Positions 9,172-16,589 of a stretch of 64,000 bases of DNA are shown here, piece after piece. Source of the DNA: Rubricoccus sp038746605. Lineage in GTDB: Bacteria; Bacteroidota; Rhodothermia; Rhodothermales; Rubricoccaceae. The stretch covers positions 74,304 to 138,303 of the forward strand of contig JBCDKM010000012.1 of the NCBI GenBank assembly GCA_038746605.1, written 5' to 3'. Within the stretch, counting starts at the first letter, position 1; every line of letters starts with the position of its first letter. The position numbers and the translations under genes are program-made. The notes under the pieces are model-generated. The model saw only the letters and a program-made list of their open reading frames with translations. It did not search any database and had not been told where the DNA came from.

Positions 9172-9372
9172 CGCGAGGGCTCGCAGCACCTCCCAGCCGC
9201 TCTGTAGCCCTCCAGCGACGCGTCGAGGGTGGACCTCCCTCGCTCCACTGAACGGGAGGCACGTCATGTATCGCTCCGCACGATAGAGCCCGTACCCGAT
9301 TCCCCTCCCGCTCATAGAGCTCTCCCCCGACTCACAGGTGGATCCCTGGGCATAGAGGGAGATCGGAGAGCA

Positions 9373-9388
9373 CGGCACGAAGATGTCT
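9373..9388 (+). promoter_or_regulatory. Candidate sigma-54-like site before first precursor
   Basis: CGGCACG-AAGA-TGTCT, about 50 bp before the first precursor ATG. The -24 half (GGCACG) matches the sigma-54 consensus TGGCACG-N4-TTGCW, but the -12 half is poor. Taken seriously only because three better sites occur in the locus. Confidence 0.3.
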
Positions 9389-9438
9389 GGTGCTCAGGTA
9401 GCGCCCCGGCGCTTTCCATTCCAACATCCTCTACTTCC

Positions 9439-9639
9439 ATGAGCGATAAGACGTTCGATGCCGAACTCTCCGACGCCGATCTCGAACAGGCGGCAGGTGG
9501 CATCATCGGCGACTGCACCGGTGGCTCTGTAAACCCGGGCAAGAAGGACCAGGACCTGTACACGGTCTCGGTCCCCACGAAGCCCTTCCCAGACGGTGGC
9601 TGTTTCCCGACCTACCCCAATACGGGGTCTGACATCTAG
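9439..9639 (+). CDS. RiPP precursor peptide P1 (double-glycine leader, two Cys in core)
   Basis: A 66-residue peptide. The ATG at 9439 is preferred over the longer open frame because the leader then begins like its neighbours (MSDKTFDAELSDADLEQAAGG). Leader residues 1-21 end in the GG motif cleaved by C39-peptidase exporters. The 45-residue core contains C-T-G-G-S near its start, several Ser/Thr and a second Cys near the end (GGCFPTYPN). It is the first of four tandem precursors and has the best Cys/Ser/Thr content of the plus-strand set. No Shine-Dalgarno is visible, as is usual in this window. Confidence 0.8.
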   Translation: MSDKTFDAELSDADLEQAAGGIIGDCTGGSVNPGKKDQDLYTVSVPTKPFPDGGCFPTYPNTGSDI

Positions 9640-9644
9640 GCGTC

Positions 9645-9881
9645 ATGTTCGGCTCTCGCCCTCCGCTCCGATCCACTGCGTCTGAGCTTGCCTCTCTGCT
9701 GACCGATGCGCCGACGGTGCCCTCTGCTCTCTCCGACTCTGACCTAGACTCGGTCGCAGGGGGCTCCGGCTGCACCTCTAGCCTGGAACGCGAGATCCTG
9801 GATGCAGGCAAAACGTTCCGAGCAGACTGGCGAGACAGCATGCACGGCAGAAGCCGCCACCATCGCATCATTCGTTCCTGA
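9645..9881 (+). CDS. RiPP precursor peptide P2
   Basis: 78 residues, starting 5 bp after P1. The leader runs to residue 40 and ends LSDSDLDSVAGG, the same acid-rich double-glycine signature as P1. The core (38 residues) starts SGCTSS, has one Cys, and is otherwise strongly charged with a basic, His/Arg-rich tail (GRSRHHRIIRS). It shares the leader but not the core with its neighbours. Whether it is modified by LanM or only exported is unknown. Confidence 0.7.
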   Translation: MFGSRPPLRSTASELASLLTDAPTVPSALSDSDLDSVAGGSGCTSSLEREILDAGKTFRADWRDSMHGRSRHHRIIRS

Positions 9882-9894
9882 TTTCCTTCCTCCT

Positions 9895-10065
9895 ATGACG
9901 GACAAGACCAACAAGACCGAAGCCCCGGCCCCCACCGAGGCCGAACTCGACGACAACCAACTCGAAGCCGCTGCCGGTGGCAGAGGCCCCATTTTCGAGG
10001 ACCGAAACGAAAACGGCATCCCAGACATCTTCGAGCCGTCACCGACGTTCCCGACCTTCGACTAG
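9895..10065 (+). CDS. RiPP precursor-like peptide P3, Cys-free
   Basis: 56 residues, with the start at the ATG giving MTDKTNKT. The leader (1-29) ends ELDDNQLEAAAGG. The 27-residue core has no Cys and contains EDRNENGIPDIFEP, which looks like the acidic calcium-binding repeat DxNxDGxPD seen in thrombospondin type 3 and bacterial surface proteins, then a Pro/Phe/Thr tail. Without Cys it cannot form a lanthionine. An exported unmodified or differently modified peptide is possible. Confidence 0.7.
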   Translation: MTDKTNKTEAPAPTEAELDDNQLEAAAGGRGPIFEDRNENGIPDIFEPSPTFPTFD

Positions 10066-10093
10066 TTCTTCCCTCTCTTTACCCACGACTCCA

Positions 10094-10261
10094 ATGTCTG
10101 ATACCAAGAACATTCCCACGTCTATCGACCCTCAGGACGAGCTCAACGAGCAGGACCTCGAAAACGTAGCTGGCGGCGCCGAGAACCCCTGGGGGGGCGA
10201 CTGGGGCGGCGATGGCGGCGATGACGGCTCCGCCGGTTGGTGGAACCCGAATGGCGGCTAA
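10094..10261 (+). CDS. RiPP precursor-like peptide P4, Gly/Trp/Asp-rich core
   Basis: 55 residues. The leader (1-28) starts MSDTKN and ends ELNEQDLENVAGG. The 27-residue core is built of Trp, Gly, Asp and Asn (NPWGGDWGGDGG, GWWNPNGG), with one Ser and no Cys. The shared leader and tandem position, followed by a terminator, make it the last gene of a four-precursor operon. The core cannot be a lanthipeptide substrate in the usual sense. Confidence 0.7.
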   Translation: MSDTKNIPTSIDPQDELNEQDLENVAGGAENPWGGDWGGDGGDDGSAGWWNPNGG

Positions 10262-10284
10262 GCCTCTTCCGTCCATGGTTACAG

Positions 10285-10317
10285 GCGGGCTGGCCTCCGG
10301 GTCAGCCCGCCGCTTTT
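10285..10317 (+). terminator. Rho-independent terminator after the four-precursor operon
   Basis: An inverted repeat GCGGGCTG ... CAGCCCGC followed by GCTTTTCG, starting 24 bp after the stop of P4. Confidence 0.7.
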
Positions 10318-10439
10318 CGTAATAGCGAGTCAGTTGTAGCGGCGAACCCGGTGGAGTCCGGGTCCTACCGAATGGGCGTCCTCCTCTACTGAAGTCCCGC
10401 TGATCCGCCCCTAGGCCCCAGAACCCGCCAGGAGACACA

Positions 10440-10455
10440 CGGCACGACGCTTGAC
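10440..10455 (+). promoter_or_regulatory. Candidate sigma-54-like promoter before precursor P5
   Basis: CGGCACG-ACGC-TTGAC about 30 bp before the P5 start. It matches TGGCACG-N4-TTGCW except at the first base and in the -12 GC (here GA). Confidence 0.4.
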
Positions 10456-10485
10456 ATCTCCAAGGCCCACCCTTCCTTCAGATTC

Positions 10486-10824
10486 ATGGCCACTGCCTCC
10501 GCCCTGACCGAGCTCCTCTCCGCCAGTGCCGTGGATGGCGCCCTGAGGCTCCAGCTCAAGGCTCACCCCCATCAGACTCTCCGCTCGTGGGGGCTCGCTG
10601 CCCCCTCCCGCTCGGTGTACTTCGTAGAACCAGGGGAGACGCCCGAGAGCTACGAGGACTCCGAGACCATCATCGAGTTGCCCGCGTTCACAGGCCCCCT
10701 GGCGACCGACAACGAGCTTGACATCGATGAGCTTGCGGCCGTTGCAGGTGGCGGACGCCCTTATGCAGAGGCCGTCCGTTCTGTCCGTACCGCCGTGCGT
10801 GCGCTTGCATCTGTCGGCCTGTAG
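10486..10824 (+). CDS. RiPP precursor P5 with long NHLP-like leader
   Basis: 112 residues. The leader of about 89 residues has the layout of nitrile-hydratase-like (NHLP) leaders: an N-terminal helix, a mid region VYFVEPGET, a hydrophobic-acidic strand TIIELPAF, then ELDIDELAAVAGG. The 23-residue core (starting GRPYAEAVRSVRTA) is cationic, amphipathic-helix-like and Cys-free with few Ser/Thr. It lies between the four-precursor operon and the two-component genes, with its own candidate promoter. Confidence 0.75.
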   Translation: MATASALTELLSASAVDGALRLQLKAHPHQTLRSWGLAAPSRSVYFVEPGETPESYEDSETIIELPAFTGPLATDNELDIDELAAVAGGGRPYAEAVRSVRTAVRALASVGL

Positions 10825-10912
10825 CCACAGCCTTCCACCACGAGCCCCCGCAGTACCCCGTCTGCTTAGACCCTCCGGCAGGGGTCTCCCTGCCACACGC
10901 TGTCCATCTCGC

Positions 10913-11683
10913 ATGCTGGCACTTACCATCCTCTCCGGAGTCACCGCGCTTCTCCTCGCGGGAGGCATCGGATGGTGCCATCGTCGGTATTCCATGAAGG
11001 AACAGGAACTGTCGCAGTCTCGCCGCTACCTCGCGGACGGCCACGAGGCGGAGCGGCTGGCCGTCGCGCGGATGCTCCACGATGGTCCCATTCAGGACCT
11101 CCACGCCCTCCGAATGCGGTTGAGCCTGATCAGCTTTTCTGCTGAAGGACCAGGGTCTCCCATCGCTCGCACGGCCACGACAGAGGTCGCGACCGGTATC
11201 CAGGAAGTGATCCGGGAACTGAAACGCACGAGCGAAGCCCTTCGACCACCAGCGCTCGTGCCGTTCGGAGTCGGAGCAGCGTTGCAGGCACACGTGGATC
11301 GGCTTCGGTCCCTTCATCCCTCGCGGAGGTTCTCCCTCGACCTCGACAACGATGCGCAGGCACTCCCGCTCTCCGTCCGCCTCGCGCTTTTCCGCATCGC
11401 GCAGGCTGCCATCGGCCGCGCGTTCGCCCACAGAGCCGAACGGGTCTCCGTGGTCTTGAAGCTAGACGCAGAGCGGGTACTCCTAGAGGTCTGTGCCGAG
11501 GGAACCTCTCACGAACCGGATCGCTCCACCGCTCCCCCCCCCCTGTCCCTCATCTACGAGCGTGCGCAAGCGATTGGGGCACAGGTCCATACGGAGACCG
11601 AACATTCCACGCGGATGCGCGTGCGTGTATTCGCACACCGTGACGCGCCGGAGTGGCGTGCACTAACGGTGCCCCCACTCTGA
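10913..11683 (+). CDS. NarL-type histidine kinase with degenerate ATPase domain
   Basis: 256 residues: one N-terminal membrane helix (about 2-20), a HisKA_3 dimerisation helix with retained phospho-acceptor H56 (ARMLHDGPIQDLH), and a HATPase-like domain. Compared with the intact paralogue at 12407, the N box AQEAMNNAAKHA is AQAAIGRAFAHR here, and the VEDDGVGL box is VCAEGTSH. The Asn and the Asp/Gly residues that bind Mg-ATP are therefore lost. It probably cannot autophosphorylate and may act as a phosphatase, decoy or heterodimer partner. The ATG at 10913 is chosen because it lies after P5 and begins the membrane helix. The response regulator follows 3 bp after its stop. Confidence 0.85.
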   Translation: MLALTILSGVTALLLAGGIGWCHRRYSMKEQELSQSRRYLADGHEAERLAVARMLHDGPIQDLHALRMRLSLISFSAEGPGSPIARTATTEVATGIQEVIRELKRTSEALRPPALVPFGVGAALQAHVDRLRSLHPSRRFSLDLDNDAQALPLSVRLALFRIAQAAIGRAFAHRAERVSVVLKLDAERVLLEVCAEGTSHEPDRSTAPPPLSLIYERAQAIGAQVHTETEHSTRMRVRVFAHRDAPEWRALTVPPL

Positions 11684-11686
11684 GCC

Positions 11687-12316
11687 ATGTCCTTCGCCCC
11701 TCTCCGCGTTCTCGTTGCAGACGATCACCCCGTGTGGCGCCGCGGGATCCGCGACCTCCTCTCGTCTCAGCCGGACATCCACGTAGTGGCGGAAGCAACT
11801 GACGGCGAAGAAGCCCTCCGACACATTCGGACGGCCAACCTCGATGTCGCCTTGATCGACATGGAGATGCCCAAGATGACTGGCGTAGACGTGGCCCGGG
11901 CAGTAAAAGAGGAAGGCCTCCCCGTTCGTCTGCTCGCCCTCTCCTCCTACGATGACGCTGCCTACGTGTCGAGTCTCCTCCAGAGCGGCGCATCCGGGTA
12001 TCTCACAAAGGACAAACCCCCGGAACTCATCCTGGAAGCGGTCCGGGCGGTAGCGCGAGGCGAGGGCCGCTGGTTTGTGACCCCCACTACCTCCGAGGAT
12101 CCGGCCCCTTCTCTCTCGGAACGAGAGCGAGAAGTGCTCCTCTTGCTTGCCGAGGGCAAGTCAAACGGGGAGATCGCGACTCAGCTCTTTATCTCGGAGA
12201 ACACCGTTCGGAACCATCTCGCGAACACCTACGCCAAGATCGGGGTCGCTACAGCTCGCGAGGCGGTTGCCTGGGCATGGCGCAACGGGTTCGTGGAGGG
12301 AGGCACTGGAAGCTAG
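11687..12316 (+). CDS. NarL/FixJ-family response regulator (LuxR-type HTH)
   Basis: 209 residues: receiver domain about 5-125 with D12/D13, phospho-acceptor D58 (VALIDMEMP) and K108-type switch (GYLTKDKP), then a LuxR HTH (LSEREREVLLLLAEGKSNGEIA, with ISENTVRNHL recognition helix). It lies between a degenerate and an intact kinase of the same subfamily, so the three genes form one signalling unit inside the RiPP locus; control of the precursor or export genes is the likely role. Confidence 0.92.
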   Translation: MSFAPLRVLVADDHPVWRRGIRDLLSSQPDIHVVAEATDGEEALRHIRTANLDVALIDMEMPKMTGVDVARAVKEEGLPVRLLALSSYDDAAYVSSLLQSGASGYLTKDKPPELILEAVRAVARGEGRWFVTPTTSEDPAPSLSEREREVLLLLAEGKSNGEIATQLFISENTVRNHLANTYAKIGVATAREAVAWAWRNGFVEGGTGS

Positions 12317-12406
12317 GCGCTTTACCAGTAGCCTCTGAAGCTGCTGCCCCCAGCGAGGCGCTCTCTCGAGACGGCTGCGCGACATAGAACGAAGTATTCT
12401 GAGAGG

Positions 12407-13528
12407 GTGATTCGTCTCGCCTTCCTCCTCCTCCTGACGGTCTCGACCGTCACTGCCCACGCCCAGCGAGACACCACCGAAGTGCTCGCCGACGAGTTCA
12501 TCGTCACGTATGACGGCAACGTCGCCGTGGACTCCATCGGAGTGCTGGTCTACGCCGACAGTACGGTCGGGTACTACCGAGCGGGCTCCGAGGACACCCT
12601 ATTCGTGGACGAGATCGTGGCGGTGTACATGGGAAAAGGCGTCGAGGCGATCATCGAGCAGCGGGAGTTGGAGGTCCCGACCATCTGGACGCAGATCGTG
12701 GATGGGGACATCTATGTCAACATCGGCCGCGCCATTCCCATTCCGCTGGCGCTGACACTCGCGGTAGGCCTTCCCCTCGGAACCCTCGCGCTCCTGTTGT
12801 ATTTGGCACGGCGGCTTCGCCAGGAGAAGCGGCAGCGGAGACAGCTTCAGGAGGCGGGACGCCAGATCGCGGCCTCGCGCGAGGACGAGCGACTCCGCCT
12901 CGCGAGAGAGTTGCACGACGGTCCGCTTCAGGACCTCCACTCGCTCCACATGCAACTCGGCCTCACCGCCGAGGCACTTCACCGGGTCGAAGGCGCGGAG
13001 GTAGAGACGCGTCGCGTACGAGGCACGCTCGACGACGCGCACACGGTGATCGGTGAGCTTCGCGGCATCATGGAGGCCCTCCGGCCTCCAGCCCTCGGCC
13101 CGTTCGGCCTCGCGGCGGCTCTCCGCTCCCACACCGAGCGTTTCCGCCGACGTGCCCTCGGCATCGAGGTCGACCTCGACCTTGACGACGATGGCCTCGC
13201 GCTCCCCGAGGCCGTCCGCCTCGTGCTGTTCCGCGTCGCACAGGAGGCGATGAACAACGCGGCGAAACATGCCCACCCCACGCGGATCCAGGTCGTGTTC
13301 AAGCTCACGCCGTCCGAAGCCATGCTTCGCGTGGAGGACGACGGGGTCGGCCTCGCACACCCTCCAGATACCCGGGCCCTCTCGGCAGACGGGCACTTCG
13401 GATTCGTGGGCATGCAGGAGCGAGCGCGCTCCGTCGGCGGGGTACTGGACGTAGAAGGCTGGGCGGGGCAGGGAACCCGAGTCGAGGCCCGCATCCCTCG
13501 GCACGAGGAGAGCGGCTCTACCCGATAG
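12407..13528 (+). CDS. NarL-type sensor histidine kinase, intact
   Basis: 373 residues from a GTG start that begins a signal peptide (1-19). A small periplasmic sensor (about 21-108) contains repeated EIVAVYMGKGVEAI-like strands. It is followed by a membrane helix (about 111-135), a HisKA_3 domain with H170 (ARELHDGPLQDLH) and HATPase_c with AQEAMNNAAKHA, VEDDGVGL and GHFGFVGMQERA. All catalytic motifs are present, unlike the paralogue at 10913. Probable kinase for the response regulator immediately upstream; the ligand could be the mature peptide or an envelope signal. Confidence 0.92.
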   Translation: MIRLAFLLLLTVSTVTAHAQRDTTEVLADEFIVTYDGNVAVDSIGVLVYADSTVGYYRAGSEDTLFVDEIVAVYMGKGVEAIIEQRELEVPTIWTQIVDGDIYVNIGRAIPIPLALTLAVGLPLGTLALLLYLARRLRQEKRQRRQLQEAGRQIAASREDERLRLARELHDGPLQDLHSLHMQLGLTAEALHRVEGAEVETRRVRGTLDDAHTVIGELRGIMEALRPPALGPFGLAAALRSHTERFRRRALGIEVDLDLDDDGLALPEAVRLVLFRVAQEAMNNAAKHAHPTRIQVVFKLTPSEAMLRVEDDGVGLAHPPDTRALSADGHFGFVGMQERARSVGGVLDVEGWAGQGTRVEARIPRHEESGSTR

Positions 13529-13765
13529 ACCGGAGGCTCGCGGCGGCTCCTCGGCATCCGATCCGCTTCGCAGACCCTTCTTTCATCGGGGCTTCGCCGA
13601 TCCATAGACAGAATGACCAGAAGAGCCCCCCTATGTGCGGGGTATGATTCGGCGGGGCCGCTACTGATCGGCAGCAGATGGTCCATTCAATACAGTCACC
13701 CTGCTAGAGGTAGAGAGGGGGCTCGATTCGGGACCATGGGACATCCGACACCCACCACACGAACG

Positions 13766-13951
13766 ATGACGTTCCGCCTCACGCTCGCTGCTTTCGCTTT
13801 CGCTCTCGCACCCGCTGTCGGGTCTTTGTCTTCCAGCGCTTCTATGGCGTCTGACACGGGCCTTCGAGTGGTGAGCGAGACCGAGGTCATGGATGACAAG
13901 AAGTGCATCCGGGTCCTCGGACAAAAAGTCTGCTACCCTGCTGCCCGCTAG
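13766..13951 (+). CDS. Small secreted protein with Cys pair
   Basis: 61 residues. The ATG at 13766 gives a clean signal peptide (MTFRLTLAAFAFALAPAVGS). The mature part of about 38 residues ends with a C-x8-C pair (KKCIRVLGQKVCYP) that could form a disulfide. It is 4 bp upstream of the sigma-54 activator start and so probably cotranscribed. No double-glycine motif, so it is not a precursor of the same type. Function unknown. Confidence 0.6.
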   Translation: MTFRLTLAAFAFALAPAVGSLSSSASMASDTGLRVVSETEVMDDKKCIRVLGQKVCYPAAR

Positions 13952-13955
13952 CCCC

Positions 13956-15086
13956 ATGCCTGCTTCCCCCTCGGCCTGGATGACCCCACTGGCCTCTCAG
14001 ATCGCCGCCCGCTCCGAGGCCCAGTGGGGCCGCACCGGCATCGTCCGAATGATCGGCGTCTCGAGTGCACTCCAGGACGCGCTGGACCGCACGAGCCGAT
14101 TCGCCCGCGTGGACCGCCCCGTTCTGATCCAGGGCGAAAGCGGTGTTGGCAAGGAGCTCTTCGCGAGATCCTGCTACCTGCTCTCTCCTCGGTCGGGAAC
14201 CCCGTTCTTGTCGGTCAACTGCGCGCAGTTCGTCGATGAGAACCTGCTCATCTCCGAACTCTTCGGCCACAAGAAGGGCGCTTTTACCGGGGCCGCATCG
14301 GACCGCAAGGGTCTCTTCGAGGAGGCCGAACGTGGCGTGCTCTTCCTCGACGAGGTAGGCGAACTGACGCCCCGCGCACAGGCTGCTCTTCTCCGTGCCA
14401 TCGGGGTAGGTGAGGTGGTTCGCCTCGGGGAGTCCAAGGCCCGCCGCGTGGACGTGCGCGTCGTGGCGGCCACCAACCGCGACCTCCGCGCGATGGTCTC
14501 TGCAGGGACCTTCCGAGAGGACCTCTACTATCGCCTCGCGCCCCTCCGTCTCCACGTCCCGCCGTTGCGCGAGCGCGGGGACGATTGGCGACTCATTGCC
14601 GAGGCCTACCTAGCCCAGCTCTGCCGCCAGTACGGCGAGGTCAAACGGTTCACCGAGGACGCCCTCGCGAGGCTTGCGAGGCACTCCTGGCCGGGCAACG
14701 TCCGCGAGGTGCGCGGGCTGCTGGACATGGCGTTCTGCCTCGCGTCTGGAGAACGCATCGAGGCGTCTGACATTGAGGCGGAGTTGACGCTACCCATGGG
14801 AGACGGCGCTCTCCCCGACGCTGCCCTTGAGGTCGCGGCTGGAGGTACCTCTCGGGACCCCTTCGCGAGGATGTCCACGGGCGAGGCCTCGTTCTGGACC
14901 GTTGTCCGGGATCCATACCTCGACCGCGAGTTGAACCGTGACGAAGTGCGTCAGATCGTCGAGCGCGGGCTGGCGCAGAGCGGCGGTAGCTACAAGCGGG
15001 CGCTTCGGGCCTTCGGTCTCCCCGAGGCGGAGTACCTCAAGTTCATGGACTTCCTGCGGCATCACAGGCTCAAGCCGAAGAGGTAG
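13956..15086 (+). CDS. Sigma-54-dependent transcriptional activator (AAA+), no receiver domain
   Basis: 376 residues. The central AAA+ domain has Walker A GESGVGKE (60-67), the sigma-54 contact loop GAFTGA (109-114), Walker B VLFLDEV (128-134) and the R-finger region REDLYYRLAPL. The N-terminus is only about 30 residues, so there is no REC, GAF or other sensor. The C-terminus (about 335-370, SYKRALRAFGLPEAEYLKFM) is a Fis-like HTH. Start 13956 is chosen over the longer frame because it follows the upstream stop by 4 bp. PspF-like architecture implies control by a partner protein. GGCAC-type sigma-54-like sites occur before several genes of this locus. Confidence 0.92.
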   Translation: MPASPSAWMTPLASQIAARSEAQWGRTGIVRMIGVSSALQDALDRTSRFARVDRPVLIQGESGVGKELFARSCYLLSPRSGTPFLSVNCAQFVDENLLISELFGHKKGAFTGAASDRKGLFEEAERGVLFLDEVGELTPRAQAALLRAIGVGEVVRLGESKARRVDVRVVAATNRDLRAMVSAGTFREDLYYRLAPLRLHVPPLRERGDDWRLIAEAYLAQLCRQYGEVKRFTEDALARLARHSWPGNVREVRGLLDMAFCLASGERIEASDIEAELTLPMGDGALPDAALEVAAGGTSRDPFARMSTGEASFWTVVRDPYLDRELNRDEVRQIVERGLAQSGGSYKRALRAFGLPEAEYLKFMDFLRHHRLKPKR

Positions 15087-15196
15087 CTCCACTTCGATCC
15101 ACCGAACACCTCAACGACTCCCGAACCAGCACGAAGCCATGCGTTCAGGAGTCGCTGAAACTGTTTGGGAGGAGCGCTCGCCGCGAGAGCTTGGTT

Positions 15197-15397
15197 CTAC
15201 TGACCAGAGGCCGAGGCCAACGAGCGCTTCTTAAAACCCGCCAGCATGGCCGCGCCTAGCCCGGCAGTCCCGGCGCCGACGAGGTAGGGTGGCTCGGAGA
15301 AGAACTCGAGTCCAGCGAAGTCCTGCAGGAGAGCCAGCACGACGAGAATCGTTCCGATGACGAAGACGGCGGTGCTGACGAGTTGGAGTGCGTTCAT
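15197..15397 (-). CDS. Small two-helix membrane protein, last gene of RiPP operon
   Basis: 66 residues with two hydrophobic helices (TAVFVIGTILVVLALL; LVGAGTAGLGAAMLAGF) and a basic tail FKKRSLASASGQ. It starts 12 bp after the stop of the MDR oxidoreductase gene and so is probably in the same transcript. Small membrane proteins at this position in lanthipeptide operons are often immunity factors; that role is an inference here. Confidence 0.7.
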   Translation of the reverse strand: MNALQLVSTAVFVIGTILVVLALLQDFAGLEFFSEPPYLVGAGTAGLGAAMLAGFKKRSLASASGQ

Positions 15398-15409
15398 GGA
15401 TGCAGAGGT

Positions 15410-16543
15410 CTAAGCGGTGGTGTACAGGAAGCTGACCTTCCCGAACCGTTCGCGCGAGTTGAATGTCCGGTCCAGGAATGGTGCAGCTGATTCCCCCTCG
15501 AACGTAGAATCAACGGTGACCTCTAGGCGGCCGTCCGCATAGTCCGTGAGGGCGCGGTTCAAATCATGGGTGGTCCCCACACAGTTGCCGATGATGGAGA
15601 GGTTCTTCTGCAACACAGACTCCATGATCTTGCTGCAGTTGGGACCACGGGTCAGTCCACTCGCCGCCCGGGAGTTCGGGTTCTGTGCGAGCATCCCGCA
15701 GCTGACATAGCGTCCGAACGGCGCCAGCAGCTGGGCCGACCGCTCCAAGTGAACATCATACATCGGGTCGAGCACGACGGAGAACATACCGTCGTCTTTG
15801 AAGATACGGACGAGCTCTTCGTTCTGAGAAAAGCCCTCCCCACGGCCTACCGCCACGACCTGCTCGATGCCCCCGAGACGGCGGACCTGATCTGCGGAGG
15901 CCTCGGACGAGGTGGTGGCATAGACCGTCGCCCCAATGGCCTTGACCGCGTGGATCAGGAAAAGAGAGGTGTTGGAACGAGCCGAGGTCACCAGAACCCG
16001 GTCTTCCGCCGTCACGCCCGCGCGGCGAACCATGCTGTACGCGGTCTGCGCATTGAGGGTAAACGAGGCTCCGACCTCGTCCGGCATCTGACTCGGCGCG
16101 GGAAGAAGCTTCGCCTCATGGAGCACGATAAACTCCCGCGACGACTGGTTCGTCGCGACCCCCTCGCTGGGCCCATCGCCCGGAAGCGCACCCGTGTAGT
16201 GATGGTTTGGTAGCACTCGGTCTCCCTTGCGAAACCGCGCCACAGCAGCTCCCACATCGACGACCTCTCCGATGAACTCGGAGCCAATCGGGCAAAAGCG
16301 CGTCTGTGCGAACTGCTGCATCATGAAGGCGAAGCCCTTGTCTCGGTAGTTGCAGGAAAACCCGCGCACGCGCACGAGCACGCTGTGAGAGAACTCCGGC
16401 TTCCGCGCATCGAAACGAGGTTGAGAAGCTTCGACGACGCCACACCGCAGCGGGATCTGGTCGATCTCGACCGGTTGCCCTTTCAGGGCGACGGAGAGAG
16501 GGAGAGGGGACGGCTTGGCGCCGTATACGACGAGGCTACGCAT
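15410..16543 (-). CDS. MDR-superfamily oxidoreductase, candidate dehydroamino-acid reductase
   Basis: 377 residues with a GroES-like N-domain and a Rossmann C-domain of the medium-chain dehydrogenase/reductase family (YRDKGFAFM, GSEFIGEVVDVG, GDRVLPNHHYTG, ATVYATTSSEASADQVRRLG). The catalytic-zinc His of GHE is Ser (GSEFIGEV), and the usual glycine-rich dinucleotide loop reads VTSARSNTSLF, so it is a divergent member. It lies 46 bp downstream of lanM. In known lanthipeptide clusters MDR enzymes (LanJA/LtnJ type) reduce dehydroalanine or dehydrobutyrine to D-residues; that is the proposed role. The start at 16543 gives MRSLVVYGAKPSP. Confidence 0.82.
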   Translation of the reverse strand: MRSLVVYGAKPSPLPLSVALKGQPVEIDQIPLRCGVVEASQPRFDARKPEFSHSVLVRVRGFSCNYRDKGFAFMMQQFAQTRFCPIGSEFIGEVVDVGAAVARFRKGDRVLPNHHYTGALPGDGPSEGVATNQSSREFIVLHEAKLLPAPSQMPDEVGASFTLNAQTAYSMVRRAGVTAEDRVLVTSARSNTSLFLIHAVKAIGATVYATTSSEASADQVRRLGGIEQVVAVGRGEGFSQNEELVRIFKDDGMFSVVLDPMYDVHLERSAQLLAPFGRYVSCGMLAQNPNSRAASGLTRGPNCSKIMESVLQKNLSIIGNCVGTTHDLNRALTDYADGRLEVTVDSTFEGESAAPFLDRTFNSRERFGKVSFLYTTA

Positions 16544-16589
16544 GGCCGGAACGTCAGAGGATGGATGGTGGATCGAACAGTCGGGCCTG

